Positions 23,532 to 36,437 of a stretch of 64,000 nt of DNA are shown one piece after another. The notes under the pieces are model-generated. The model was not told the origin of the DNA. It did no database searches and saw only the letters and a program-made list of their open reading frames with translations. The translations under genes were made by a program, and so were the position numbers. Each line of letters starts with the position of its first letter. The first letter of the stretch is position 1. The stretch is from NCBI RefSeq assembly GCF_022539315.1, contig NC_066315.1, forward strand, positions 91,242,990-91,306,989, given 5' to 3'. Origin of the DNA: Serinus canaria (taxonomy: Eukaryota; Chordata; Aves; Passeriformes; Fringillidae).

Positions 23532-26500
23532 CTGAGAAAAAGAATGTAATAAAACCAAATTTGTATCAAATCTTAAAGTCACTAAAAAGCTTAGTTAATA
23601 AAAAGGTAAAAAAAACCACCGCTGACAAATGAAAAACCTAAACTCAAACAAAACAGAAGAAAATGAACAGACTTTCATAAATAGTCACACATTTGTGTTG
23701 TAGCTATTATAGTTTAAATGTAAGAGAGAAACATAAGACTTGATATTTGAACTATTAAGTCTGGCATGTACTTTATTCCCAATAGTGGTCCAGTTCCCTA
23801 CTCTGTATTGTCATATTTGGGGGACATCTATAAATCAGAATGACTTATAAATACAAAATTTCTTTTAACAGAAATCACTAGAGCTTTTCCCTAAATAAAG
23901 AAACCAGCACTAACTGGTCTGATAGCTGTGATACTAACTTCCTAATGAAGTGGTTGAATATTTCCAAAAAAGCTTATAATAACTCAATTGAGATGCTGCA
24001 TTTGAGTGACAGGTCAGTCAGAAACAGTAAAGTGAGCATAGGCTGACAATGATGAGCATTTGTCCATCTGCATTAAAAGACAAGCTAAATCAATGTTGAC
24101 AATTTCATCACACATCATATTGTTTTACAGAAATCAAGTGTAAATTCTTCACTTAAATTTTATTTAACCAAAATGTCATCCAAGAATGTATAGCAGAATC
24201 AGAGGCTAGTCTACTACCAGCTACTATAAACAAGCTCACACACACAACTCCTTCATAAAAACAGATCAAAATATTTTGAGATTAAAATCACAGGACTTTT
24301 GGAGGATGGTTAAACTTTATATTCACTTCATAGACAGGAAAACAAAGACAATTACAGTATATTGCCACTAAAACCAACCAGTCCATTCTTGTTCCATGAC
24401 TTGTTCCTGTCGGCATATGCAGCTCACAGAGTATCTTAATGATTTGGTATTTCAAGCAATACTATAAAACCACTCTGATTTTACAGGTGAAATCCTGAAG
24501 TACCTCATATGTCAGAAAAGCAATCAATTTTGCAGCTCGTTACTTTTGCACAGTTGTCTTGAATCACTTTATTCTAAATGAAAAGGTAGGTAAACCTTGC
24601 TGCTAGCAGTAGATTATTTTTAATGAAAACACCAACAGTTACAGAATGAAGCTGTGATAGAGCTGTGCTCTTTAAAACCTAAGACATGGAGGACTAGGCA
24701 AGCCCTCTTTTGTGAAATGGCACTTTGAGACCTTATATGTACAGAAGTATCAGAAATGAGAGAAAATGGTAACTTGGGTCAAAAAGGATGAAGAGTTATG
24801 CAAGCATTTTTTCTTTCTAGGGGCCTTAGGGTGTACAGGAAGGTTCCTCTTTCTTGTTAGCCATTAAGAGAATGCTGGATACAGAACATCACATTATTCT
24901 GTCCCTTCCTACAAAAAAAAAAAAAAAAAGTTGCTATGCTATTCCCACCTTAGGAGTATAAGATGTAAATTGAGGTTCACTGGAAGAAGTTGCTTTGGAG
25001 TGAAATCCTATAAGAAAAACTTTAGGGGCACCCAACATGAAAAAACTTTCAGGACAGACAACTAGAAAAAGGGACTCTAACTCCATAATGAGAACAGGGT
25101 CTAGCTAAATTATCTGTGAAAATAGGGCTTCAGGGAGTTAATAAAAAATTGCATTGGGTGCAAAGGTGGATCTCACTTGGTCATTAATGTAAGGATTAAA
25201 ACTAATTTCTTGGGGTCAAGAACTGTCATTACTGTTGTACTTTCATTTAGCAGAGATGTAACTGGTAAGACTTTTATCTACACAAAAAGAAAAGGTAAGA
25301 GGAGCAGCAATGCCCCTAAGATGCAGTCACATGCAATCCATCACATCTAAGAAAAGCTGCAGCAGCATCCTGGCATTGCTTTAAATTTCCTATTGTTAAC
25401 GTATATAGTAACATCTCACTCTCTTTAAGACCTACATAGAACATTACCTTCAACTTAAAACTATAACCCTGAAAATTAATCATGATTTACTAACCAGAAA
25501 CTACCAAAGAGCATATGCCACCTAGAAAGCTCATCAGGTTCACAAAATAGTCTGGAGGTCTTGGCATATCTTCCATCTTTATTCTACATTGATTAGACAG
25601 TCCATTTTTCCAACAGACAAAACTTCTCTCAAATACAATCAACTTCAAAATGAAATAAATTTTGCTTCTTGGACAGAAACAAGTGATAATGACTATTTCT
25701 TTGTAAAGCTGATCCTATGACATTTAAAATGCTTCACAATTTCTCTGTTAAAATTCAATATCCTTACATATATACAAATTTGAGAACACCCTTCCCTCTT
25801 TTTTGTTGTAATAAACATAATCAAATTACATGTATACTGCCACTGGAGTTGCAGTAACTCGCTCCAGTGAACATCTGATTCTGATTCTTATATTGGCATT
25901 CTTTCTCTGCAGTGTCCCAAAGGATCACTGGGATGAAGCCAGTTAAAAGGGGAGAGAGACTGTTAGAAGATTCTTTTATCCAGTGGTTATTTTCTCCTCC
26001 TGAATGGAAATAGGAGGTAAATTTTCTAAATCATATTATTTTTCTGTCTGTCATTTTACGGGTTGTGTTTCCCCGCATTTAGACTATTTACATTTAATCA
26101 CGTTTTAACTTGTTTTGCAAGGATCCAGTTTTTGTAAATACAAATCAAAATTCAAATATGCAAGGTTACAATTTACAGAGTGTCTGAGTCTCGGGGTAAC
26201 AATCTAAACAGAGAGGAACTCTATACAAATAAAACTCCTTGTCAGATCTGATTAGATTATCACAGCATGTCTGATGAAGAGCTTATACTAGAAGTGTCAA
26301 CTCTGCCATTTTTTGTTGTTTACTTGTTCTGGCATTATCAGAGTATCTGCATTTTCTTTGTGGGAATCTTCTTAAGCCCCTTATTTAGTTTGTGAAGGGT
26401 AGTTTAATAAAAACTTGATAATATAATCATAAATCCACTTAACCAGGCAGACATGAACTGCAATACATCACAGTAGGCTGAAAGTGAGCATGTGACTCAT

Positions 26501-27049
26501 GATGCCGCCATCAACCACTCTGCACTGTGGAGCAGAGCTCAGCTCACCCAGGCACCCTGCAAACACCATGTGACCATTTTACATATGGACCAAACAAGGG
26601 TATTAGCTTAAATCTCTATATTGAATATTAGTCAAGTTATCTTTTCAGATAAAGAATAAACTCTGACCATTTCTTCATGGACTCCCATAGACTGTGTTGC
26701 TTTCATGCCGGGTTGTGCATACCCCACTTCAGACACCACTGTTCTAGAGCATCTGGCTTTTCTAACCTATGATCAAAGCTGCATATGCAAGAACAATCTC
26801 AACAGACTCTAATTGAAATCATCAGCATATATAACCCATTGAAGTGATGCATTGCACAATGCTTTGGAGAATCTGAAGCTAAAATAAGCAGTCTACACAC
26901 AAACTTCAAATCCTCGTTGAGCAGAAACTCTTATTGCTCTAAGAGATTAGTTATCATACTGCCAGGCTGGAATTCAATAAAAATCAGAGACAAAGATTAA
27001 ACAGTACAATTAATTAATGACTAAGTGACTTCAGCACTGTCCAGTTTAC
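23532..27049 (-). other. INVS intron between W3 and W4
   Basis: A 3,518-nt GT-AG intron, phase 1. It contains an A17 run (24913-24929) and a small hairpin-forming inverted repeat (25841-25869, arms CACTGGAG and CTCCAGTG). I see no recognisable transposon or coding segment. Confidence 0.85.
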
Positions 27050-27230
27050 CAAGTAAGGCTGCCCAGTGGAGGGGAGTTCGAAACAAATTGTCATAAGATG
27101 TCACATTGCAGCCTTCATAGGAGGTCAGGACATCCACAACTGCTACATTCCCATCTGCAACAGCAAAATGAAGAGGAGTTCGTCCTTCATAGTCTTGCCA
27201 GTTCAGCAGAGATTCTGTAGGTGCAGCTTC
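27050..27230 (-). CDS. INVS: Inversin exon W3 (ankyrin repeats 7 and 8)
   Basis: 181 nt: 60 codons plus one base (enters in phase 0, leaves in phase 1). The acceptor is TTTTTGAAG before GAAGCTGC, and the donor is CTTG followed by GTAAAC. The peptide starts EAAPTESLLNWQDYEGRTP and includes the cores TPLHFAVADG and TPLHWAALLG. The odd G left at the end joins the first two bases (GT) of W4 to make glycine, giving ALLG-HAQIV as in other inversins. Human inversin has aspartate where this protein starts with glutamate (DAAPTES versus EAAPTES), a conservative change right at the exon border. The acceptor is preceded about 150 bp upstream by a perfect 30-bp palindrome. Confidence 0.97.
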
Positions 27231-27381
27231 CTTCAAAAATAAAAGAAACAACAAAATTTTAAGAATATTTAAATTTAAAAGAAAACCTATACAATCTTTA
27301 CAGGTGCTTTTTCAGAGAGATACAGTGTCCTTGTTCAGTAGAATGTAGCTCTACAACCAAATGCTTTTGCTACAGTACAGC

Positions 27382-27411
27382 ATTTCTTTCAATATATATA
27401 TTGAAAGAAAT
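27382..27411. repeat. Perfect 30-bp palindrome
   Basis: The left arm ATTTCTTTCAATATA (27382-27396) is followed directly by its reverse complement TATATTGAAAGAAAT (27397-27411), with no spacer and no mismatch. It lies about 150 bp upstream of the W3 acceptor in transcription order. The centre is alternating AT, as in cruciform-prone sites. The outer bases do not match (C at 27381 against A at 27412). Confidence 0.95.
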
Positions 27412-28954
27412 ACTTTCAAGTATTTCTTATGGAATGCTTTTTTATACTTAATTACCGTACGAGACCAGATTTCTGGTACATACCTCACAGTTTTACCAAT
27501 CTGCTGTGCATGTGGTTCCTTAAACAGACCTTTAAAAGATTAACTCTGGCTCTTATGAAAATAACTAGAAATTCTTACATGATTTACAAGTTGAAAATTT
27601 CATATATATATCTTCAGACTTTTTCCAACAACAGTTCCATTTTTGCACAAGTTAATTTTATGACTTTTGCTATAATATTTTTCTAGTGTTTTATACCCTT
27701 AAAGTATTTCCAAAGGAGATGTCTACATCTCTAGCTGACAGGATAGAAGTGAGAGAGTACTTCTAATAATGCATCTACTTCTAGTAGGGTTAATTTTGAA
27801 TTTAAAAAGTCTTTTAAAGTTTCATGATTAGTCACTTAATCATGTAACACAGGCATTAATAAATACAACTTGACTTTTCATCACCTTTCCTTAAAAAATA
27901 TGCTAAATTACTTTCACATAAGGTCCCTAGATATATGGTTTTGTATTGTGAAAATTTCATCTCTCAAATGTTTTTCTCTACAGATTTCTCTTCCTGACTT
28001 TCTTTTTCAGGCAGAAGAGCAGAACAGGTACAAATGAACATCATCTTAGCATCTGAGAGATCTTCAAATGGCAAATATCATAAACACCCATGAAACACAA
28101 ACTTTAAACATCACTTTTCTAAAAAAAAAAAGAGGTATTACTAAAAAAAGTGGTAAAGAATAATACAGTAGAAACTCAGGGAGCAGGACATTAAACATGT
28201 AGAGTAGAAGCAGATTGTCAAAACAAGAGTTTAAGTAAACCAGAGGGAGTGAGTCTGCTTTTCTATCTCCAAGAATTCAGAACAAATCAGTTAAGTCATG
28301 GGAACCCTGTGCAGAATTAAAAGGGAATGTAGTCCTGAGATTTTTAACTTCCAGCACTAGAGGGGATTTTAACTCATAATAAGTAAGAAAAGCAATCCTC
28401 CTAAAAATACAGAGCCACACCATATATCACAATACATTTATGAAAGAGGAGGAAGGAGTTGTGGTAAGTGCAGCTTGTTAACTGTTAAAGCAGGTTCCTG
28501 ACCCCTTTCTCACTAAACTAACTGCAATCTTGCCTTTGGACTCCACCAGGTACACAAATTGGCTGTAGAATCACTTGCATTTGCATTACTTGATGTGTTA
28601 CGCAGAAAACAAATATCTAACATTGAGAACAATAAATCAAGAAGAAGAAAGGAAACTCCAGAATTATGGTTTCTACGCAAATACTAATTGACCAAAGTTG
28701 TACAATCTATATTTTCTATATAATGGATAAATAAATCCTCAAAACCCTTCAAACATTTAGAGTCATATTCCACTATATTTTCTATGTGCAAGCTTGCTAA
28801 GTTAATACAGCAGTAGTAACTTCAACTCTGCAATGCTCTGATTCTTTGTTTCTTATTCTTTACTTTCTTACAGTGCCAAGTTAAACCTCCTAATATTTGG
28901 TTCATGTAAATTTTCTAGATCTAAGGAGCTACACGCTTTGCACACAGTATATAA

Positions 28955-30369
28955 ATCACAGAATGGCTGGTGTTGGAAAGGGTCTCTGGAGATCATCTAA
29001 TCCAACCCCCTACTACAGCAGGTTCAACCACAGCAGGTTGCACAGAATTAAGTCCAGATGGGTTTCAAATATCTCCTGAGAAGAAGACACCACAACTTCT
29101 CTAGGCAGCTTGTTCCAGTGTTCAGTCACTTTTCATCTCAATAAAGATGCTTTCCTTCATATCCAAATGGGAATTCCACGTTTCAGTTTGTACCCATTGC
29201 CCCTTGTCCTGCTGCTGAGCACCACTGAAAAGCATCTGGCTCTATCCTCTTGACATCCACACTTTAAGTATTTCTCATTGATAAGACCCCCTCTCAGCCT
29301 TTTCCAGGCTGACTGGTCCCAGCTCTCTCAGCCTTTCCTCATAAAAGAGATGCTCCAGACCCTTCCTCATCTTCATGGCACTTTGCTGGATCCTCCCCAC
29401 TAACTCCTGCTCTTTCTTGAACTGGGGAGCCCAGAACTGGACACAGCATTTCAGATGCTGCCTAACTAGGCTTGATCCCTAGGTTAATCCTCACTAGGTC
29501 GATAGATCACCTTCCTCAACCTGTTGGGAATGCCCTTCCTAATGCACCCCAGGGTACCAATGGCCTTCTTGGCCTGCAGGGCACACTGGTGCCTCATGGG
29601 CAGCCTGCTGTGCCTCAGGAGCCCCAGATCCTTCTACTGGTGCACAGTGTGATCCCTCCCCTCGTGCAGGACTCTCTATTTGTCCTTGTTGAGCTTAGAT
29701 GAGACTCCTCTGCCCAACTCTCTGCCCAGTCCAGCTCCCACTGACTGGCAGCACACCACGAAGGTGTATCAGCTACTCCTGCCAGCTTTATATCATCAGC
29801 AAACCTGCTGAGGGTACAGTCTTTCCCTCCATCCAGGTTATTAAAGAATAAATGGAAAAGGACTGGGCCTGGTACCGACCTCTGGGGAACACTTCTAGGT
29901 ACAGGCCTGTAACCAGGCTCTGTGCCACTGACCTCTGAGCTCTGACATTCAGCCAGTCCTCAACCCACCCTCCTTGAGCTCACCTATGACAATGTTATGG
30001 GAGACAGAGTCAAAAGCCTTCCTGAAGTCAAGGTGGACAACATCCACTGATCTTCCCTCATCTACCCTGCCAGTCCTGCCATCACAGAAAGCTCTCTTAC
30101 TGGTCAAGCATGATTTCCCCTTGTGAATCCATGTTGACTACTGACAACCTTATTGTCCTTCACAAGCTTAGAGATAACATCCAGGAGGAGCTGATCCATC
30201 ACCTTTTCAGGGATTGACGTGATACCTGTGGTTTCCTGGGTTGTCCTTCTAGCCCTTTCTCATGTCACTGGAGTGACACTGGCTTTCCTCCAGTCCTCAG
30301 GCACCTCTCCTGTTGTCCTTGCCTTTTCAAAGATGATCTACAGTAACTGAGCAATAACATCTGCCAATG
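28955..30369 (-). mobile_element. CR1 LINE, about 1.4 kb, minus orientation
   Basis: The plus strand starts ATCACAGAATGGCTGGTG, the reverse complement of the CR1 3' terminus, then runs through GATCATCTAATCCAACCCCC and, further on, TGGGGAGCCCAGAACTGGAC and CTGGGGAACACTTCTAGG. These are landmarks of the long CR1 3' region in birds. The 5' end fades near 30369. It is 5'-truncated with frame-breaking changes, so it cannot move on its own. The open stretch 29472-29702 on the plus strand is antisense and not a gene. Confidence 0.9.
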
Positions 30370-32794
30370 CTAATTAAATGCTAATTAAGCTGCCCATCTC
30401 AGACAAAACACTTCATCAGTTTTAGATTAGGTATCAGTACTGTCAGCCATGCTTTGTTAGAGTCAAAAATTAACATACTGGGGTTCACTAATATATGTAA
30501 TCACCAGTATAATAACAAATAACCTATTAAAAACATAAAAAATTGATAAATATGACTCTCAACTAAAAATGCAATCAAACTTAAGATTGTTACATGCACA
30601 AACCACAATAATCAAAGCCTGCATAACAGTTATTTTGATAAGCATTCAAAAGCATTTAGCTGAACCACTACAGTGAAAACTTGTATGTTGTTCCCTAACT
30701 TAAATAATTCTGAAGAGAAAGCTAACTGATAATATGCTTACTTTTTGTCTATTCACAGAGCTCAGCAGGGGGAGCATAGAGCCTACTGCAAAAATTCTTT
30801 TTATGAGAATCACTTTTAAGAATGGCTAAACATGAATTATGATAGGCACAGAAGTTATTACTGAAATTCTAAGTCCACCAAAGGAAAATGTGTTTGAACA
30901 AAATGGACAAACAAGAAAACAAATGCTTCTTCACTCATAATTTGCTGATGCAATCCTGACAGCTAATTTTCAAGCCTTCCAGAAGCACAACACCCTAAAT
31001 AAATGAATCCTAAAACTCCTGGCTTAAAGTCATTGATGCTGCCAAGAAATATCCCCAAACCCAAAAGTGGTATTTTTGCAAAATGGTACAGATTCTCCAG
31101 TGACAAAGTCACTATTTATATTCTAATCTAAAAGTATTCATGTGTTTTGAATTTTTTGGCCACCTAAATTAAATTTCTCTAGGTCTGTTTCTGCCTACAT
31201 TCATGAGTATAATTCCTTTAGATTTTAAGTGGGTTTGGTTAGCTATAATTAAACTGTCATACTGTATTAATATTTTAAGCACAATACAGAGAAGAAACAG
31301 AAGCTAAGCATTTTTCTGTGGCAATTAGAACAATGGAATTGTAGGCAATAATGGAAAGTGTGGTATAAACAAATGTCATGCCTCTTACCATGAAGAATAA
31401 ATAAAGAGAAGAGATACAAAATAGACAGAGAGTACAAAGCAGTTGCTTCCATCATAATAATGGAACCTTATGCTGTTCTTTTCTCCTTAAATCTTCCCAA
31501 CGTTTTTCACATAACCAAGCACAATCTGGAAAGGTGGAAAAGGAAGTTGACCATGAGAGGATCTCCAGATTAGAGTTTCTCTCTACTTCACATGTTTACT
31601 TTCTACATATGTTGAGTGCAGTTTTGGCTGTATTTCATGGATTTCAATATCAGACATGACCAATTTGTGCCCAGCTGTCACCCCTGCACACCCAACCTAC
31701 TTTCTCAGCATTCAGCTGAGCTCTTTTCATAATTGTTTATTTTGACAATACCAATGGACTATGTACTATAAAAATACAAACAGAAAGATGATCCTTAATT
31801 TTAAGAATTTATAAACAGAAGACAATATTTGGCCATACCCAAAGGGCAGAGTACAGAAAAACAAGACAGTATTTTTCAGTACCATAGACTGTGGTCTCAA
31901 TAAAACCAGCAGCTAAACTCTCATCAAGTTTTTGTAAAGAATTCAAAGTGGGATACTAGAGAAAAAATAATTTTCTGGGGAATTCTTCCACAGTGTGAAA
32001 GATAACAAGAGCGAAACAACAGCAGTGCTGTTTTACATAACTTGGCCAGCAGGTACCAAAGGTAGTCTGGGAGCAGACACTGATACCTCACTGTTGCCTG
32101 GGCAATGGCACAATGCTTATAGAAAGCAAAGTGAAATGGTTTGGTTCGATGTGATTAAAAATGGGGAAGCAACAGTGACACAGACACTTGCCTTTTATAC
32201 TGCTATCACCACAAGACTGTTTTTGCAAACTTAGAAATGCAATTATATGTTAAGACAGAAAAAGACAGAAATTTTCACTGTATGGGTACATCCATTAGAA
32301 ATACAATGTGGAATGTGAAAAACTGTTAAGTTAGAAGACCTAGAGAGGACTGAGAATCAAACATGATGCTTAGACAATAGCCTTGGAACTAAGTAATATG
32401 GCAAAAAGCAGCTAAGAAAGGAGGGGAAGACTGTGAGCTCTGCTGTGTCTGTGCTGTGAAGCTCTGTCACTACAAGACAATTAAGAAAAACACTTCAATT
32501 TGGAGAGAAGCTCTTACTACAGAATTAAACGCAGGGCACTACCACCAGCACAAAAAGGTATTTATACTCAACAAAAAATTCAGTCAACAGATTGAGTACC
32601 TAATAACAATATTCCTCTATCATCAACTTTATACTTTACAACTTTACAATTCCTCTATCATCATAGCTAAATTACTTTTCCATTTAAACTTGTTATTAAC
32701 TTGCTCCATTATTAAGCACATATAGATGTATAACTAATTGCAATATAAACAATTAAGCTGATGCATAAAAAAGCCTAGATGAAATCAAGTATAC

Positions 32795-34602
32795 ACTCTT
32801 TTCAGCCCAAAGTGCCTCTATAGCTCTGCACCCAGCATGAGCAACAAACAGGAGGAGTTGGAAGCCTTCAGAAGAAAGCCATGACGCAGTTGCCACTACT
32901 GAAACTTGGTGGGATGAATCCATGACTGGTGTGTGGCTACAGGCTGCTCAGAAGGGACAGGACAGGACAGGAAGGAGGGTTAAAGGGGCTGCTCTCTACA
33001 ATAGATGGATAGAGTGCAACATGCTGTCCCTGGAGAACAGCCATGAGCAGGTAGAAAGCCTGTAGGCAGGAATCAGAGACCAAGGCAATAAAGGGAACCC
33101 TGTGGTCAGTGTCTACTACAGGCTGCCTGACCAAGGGGAGCCTCCTGACAAAGCCTTCTTGCTCCAGTTGCAGGAGGCATTGTGCTGGAGGCTCTTGTCC
33201 TGCTGGGGAACTTCAACCACCTTGTCATTTGCAGAGAAGTAGCAGAGTGAGCTGTAGGGAATCGAGGAGATGCCTGGGATGAATGGAGGATAACTTCTCA
33301 GGACCGGTGAGAGACAGCCCTAACAGAGGGAATGTGTCACTGGACCTGGTGGTCACCAAGCCCTGCCTGACCAACCCAGTGGCCTTCTATGATGGAGTGA
33401 CTATATCAGTGGAATGGCTATGGATATTACTGTTCTGGACTGCTGCAAAGCCTTTGAGCCAGTTCCCCACAATGTCCTTGTCTACAAATTGGAGAGATTT
33501 GATGGGTGGACTGTTTGATGGATAAGGAATTGGTTGGACAGTTGCATCCAGAGCAGTAGTCACTGTCTCAAATGCCCCAAGGGAAAACAACAATGTCCTT
33601 TTGGAGGCTGTGCTGGGACCAGTGAGATTTAATGTATTCATTAATGACACAGGTGAAGGGATTGAGAGCACCCTCAGCAAGTCTGCAGATGACTTGCAGG
33701 CATAGTGGAAACCTAGTGAAAGTCCTTGCACCACCAAACTGAGTGGTGCAACTGACAAGCCTGAGGGATGAGATACCATCCAGAGGAACCAGGTCAAGCT
33801 CAAGAAATAGAAGGTGGCCCATGGGAAACTCATGAACTTCAATGAAGCTGAGTGCAAGGTGCTGCACCTGGGTCAGGGCAAGCCCAGCACTAACACAGGC
33901 TGGGGGATGAACAGACCAAGAGCAGTCCTGCCAGGAAGGGCTTGGGGGTGCTGGGTAAAGGATGAGAGGCTGGACATGAGCCTGCAATGTGTGCTTGTGA
34001 CCCAGAAGGCAAACATGTCCTGGGCTGCACCAAAGCAGTGTGGTCAGCGGGTTGAGGGTGAGGATTCTGCTCCTCTGTTCTGCTCTTCTGAGACTCCACT
34101 TGGAATATTTCATCCAATTCTGGGGTCCCCAGCACAGGGAAGATATCAACCTGTTGGAATGAGTCTAGAGGAGCCACCAAGATCATTAGAGGATGGAGTG
34201 CCTCTCCTACACAGAAAGGCTGAGAGAGTTCTCACATGCAGAAGAGGAGGCTCCAGGAAGACCTTACAGCAGCCTTCCAGCACCTAAAGGGGGCCTACAA
34301 GAAACCTGGAGAAGGACTATTTACAAGGACATGCAGTGACAGGACAAGGGGGAATGATTTTAAACTGAGGGTAGGTTTAGACTGGGTATTAGGAAGAAAT
34401 TCTACTGTGAGGGTGGTGAGGCACTGTAACAGATTGCCCAGAGAAGCTGTGGATTCCCCAGTCCTGGAAGAGTTCACAGGGCTGGACAGGGCCCTGAGCC
34501 ACCTGATATAGTTGAAGATGTCCCTGCCCATGGCAGGGTGGTTAAACTAGATGATCTTAAAAAGTTTCCTACCAACTCAAACTATTCTCTGATTCTTTTA
34601 AT
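32795..34602 (+). mobile_element. CR1 LINE, about 1.8 kb, plus orientation, with broken ORF2 remnants
   Basis: This is a sense-strand CR1 copy. Traces of ORF2 occur in order: an endonuclease-like GNFNHLVIC (near 33210), a reverse-transcriptase piece AFEPVPHNVL (near 33450-33480), the region ECKVLHLGQGKPS (near 33850), then AAFQHLKGAYKKPGEGLF and CSDRTRGNDFKL (34270-34365), ending NRLPREAVDSP (near 34430-34460). Frames change between blocks, stops occur, and part of the polymerase domain between the first two blocks appears deleted. The 3' end is typical (GATGATC then a CTGATTC run) and is followed by an A-rich tract. Long minus-strand open stretches here (33387-34186) are shadows. Confidence 0.92.
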
Positions 34603-34611
34603 TGTGAGATA

Positions 34612-34660
34612 CAAAAAAAAAAAAAACAAAACAAAACAAAAACCACAAACAAACCAAAAA
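34612..34660 (+). repeat. A-rich tract after the CR1
   Basis: Thirteen or so A, then CAAAA-type units. CR1 elements normally end in short 8-bp tandem units and not poly(A), so this may be an independent low-complexity expansion next to the CR1 end. Confidence 0.7.
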
Positions 34661-34760
34661 AGTCCTCCAAAAATCCTGGACATGATCATGATTCTGGATT
34701 ACCTAAAGAGAATCTCTAAGAACACTTTCAGTAAAGAGACAAGTGTTTGTAGTACATATG

Positions 34761-35310
34761 TCTGAGATGGAGTTAATTTTCCTTGCAGCAGCCGGACTTT
34801 GTACTTGTGATTAAAACTGTTGATAACACACCCATATTTTGGCTAATGTGGAATTGCATGGATTTCTCTTCTTCACGTCCTGCTCCCCTGCTTACCCCAG
34901 TGAATGGGCTGAGGGTGGGCAAGAGACTGGGACAGCACAGAGCTGGGACATTTGACACAAACTGACCCAAGCAATACATCATACCATACAGTATCAGGCT
35001 AAGCAAAAAACCTCAGGGACAGGGGGAGGGCAGGAAGGATGTTCATGGCTGCACCATTTGTTTTCCCTAGTATGATTAAGCATGCTGAAGCTTTTTTTGC
35101 ATTTTGGCAGAAGTGGCTGACATCTGCCTGCTGATGGGAAGAGTGAATAAATTTCCTTTTCTGCATGCAGCTCCTGCTTTCTATACTGGGCTGGCATTAT
35201 CTTCATCCACAAGACTTCTTGCCATCCTCCTACTTTTTCTGCCGTGAAAGAGGGCAGGTGAGTGAGTGGCTGTGTGGGTGTGAGGCTCTTGTCTGAGCCC
35301 AACACATCAC
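34761..35310 (+). mobile_element. Solo LTR of an endogenous retrovirus, passerine type
   Basis: The plus strand begins near GATGGAGTTAATTTTCCTTG and runs through TGTTGATAACACACCC, AGTGGCTGACATCTGCCTG and a closing GTGAGTGAGTGGCTGTGTGG. This is the word order of a common LTR that I know from songbird genomes (I believe ERVL-like, TguLTR group; name from memory). An AATAAA signal lies at 35146-35151, in the place expected for the LTR polyadenylation site. No gag, pol or env is next to it, so it is a solo or fragmentary LTR of about 550 bp, probably truncated at its 5' end. The exact edges and target duplication were not resolved. Confidence 0.75.
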
Positions 35311-36437
35311 AAATTTAAAAAATATTTGTCTTTTAACTACCTAATGTTTGAAAAAGTCTGCAGTACATTTTGCAGCAAGTTCACTTCTCCAGTGTGGCAG
35401 AAAAAGAGATACAAATTCAAAGTTTGTGACAAAATTGTGTTTGTAACAAATTGTTTCACAGCTGGATACAAATTACAAATGTATTAAAAAAAGAGCAGTA
35501 TTACAGAAATCAAATCTCTTTGATGCTGGAAACTTCTCTAAAACTATTTTTTAAAGTAAAAATGTATCAGTAAGATTGTCAGTGAGATTTGATAAAAGCA
35601 AAGAAAGTTTTCATTTTCATATTTAAGTTCTCAGCTTGCCAGCTAATCAGGCAGACAGACATACAAGTCCTTGTAGTTAAAGCACAATCATCACGTGTCT
35701 ACTTCTCAAAGACCTTTGAAAGACAAAGATACAGGAAGATTGTTCTAATGTGACAGAAAATTTAAATTGAGACTTCTGTAACTTTCCATGTTAGTGAAGC
35801 TCAGAAATTTTCACAAAATAAAAATCAAGGTAAAAATCAAGCTGAGAATATGATTTCACTGTACCCATTATAACTGTCATTGCAGAAGATGAACTCAAAT
35901 ATTGCAGAAAGTGAAAATATGCTATCAAGCAAACAGTATTAAATCCATTCACAAAATCACGTAGAAAGTCTCAGCAAACTGATTGTGGGCTAACTGACAA
36001 TTGATCAAGTATTTCCCAGAATTCTAACCTGAAAAACCAAATTAAACTAAAATTTTCAGTACAGATAACTAGATATAAACTTTCAAATAATGAAGGAAAG
36101 ACACATAACAAAGAAATCAATGTCCACAATGCAACTGAAATGAGAAATATGACTGGCCATTTTATCCATGAAAAGTTTTAAGTCTTTCCTCCCCCCTTTA
36201 CAAGACTTTGAGCAAAGACATTCACCCATAGAACTCAAAACAAACTCTTTTCAAGACAGCAAAAATACTTAGGATTATTTCTTACAAAGTTCTGGATGTT
36301 AGGAAAAGCAAATTATTTCATTCTCAAAGAGTCAGTGGGCCAAAATGAGAAATCTTAAGAAAGTAAAATAATATTTCTATCAGAGGAAAGTACGAAGGAC
36401 AGAAAGTGTTATATACATACATTGCAGATTTTCTTAC

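Larger units (their letters stand above)
27231..36437 (-). other. INVS intron between W2 and W3
   Basis: A 9,207-nt GT-AG intron, phase 0, and the main insertion target in the window. It holds a 30-bp palindrome (27382-27411), a minus-strand CR1 (28955-30369), a plus-strand CR1 (32795-34602), an A-rich tail (34612-34660) and an LTR (34761-35310). The segments 27420-28950, 30370-32790 and 35311-36430 show nothing that I can name. Confidence 0.85.

Noticed and set aside
29472..29702. 76-codon plus-strand open frame rich in L, P and Q
   Set aside because: It is the complement of the minus-strand CR1 3' region.
33387..34186. Long minus-strand open frames of 156, 193 and 98 codons
   Set aside because: They are antisense to the plus-strand CR1 and translate its complement; there is no independent protein signature.
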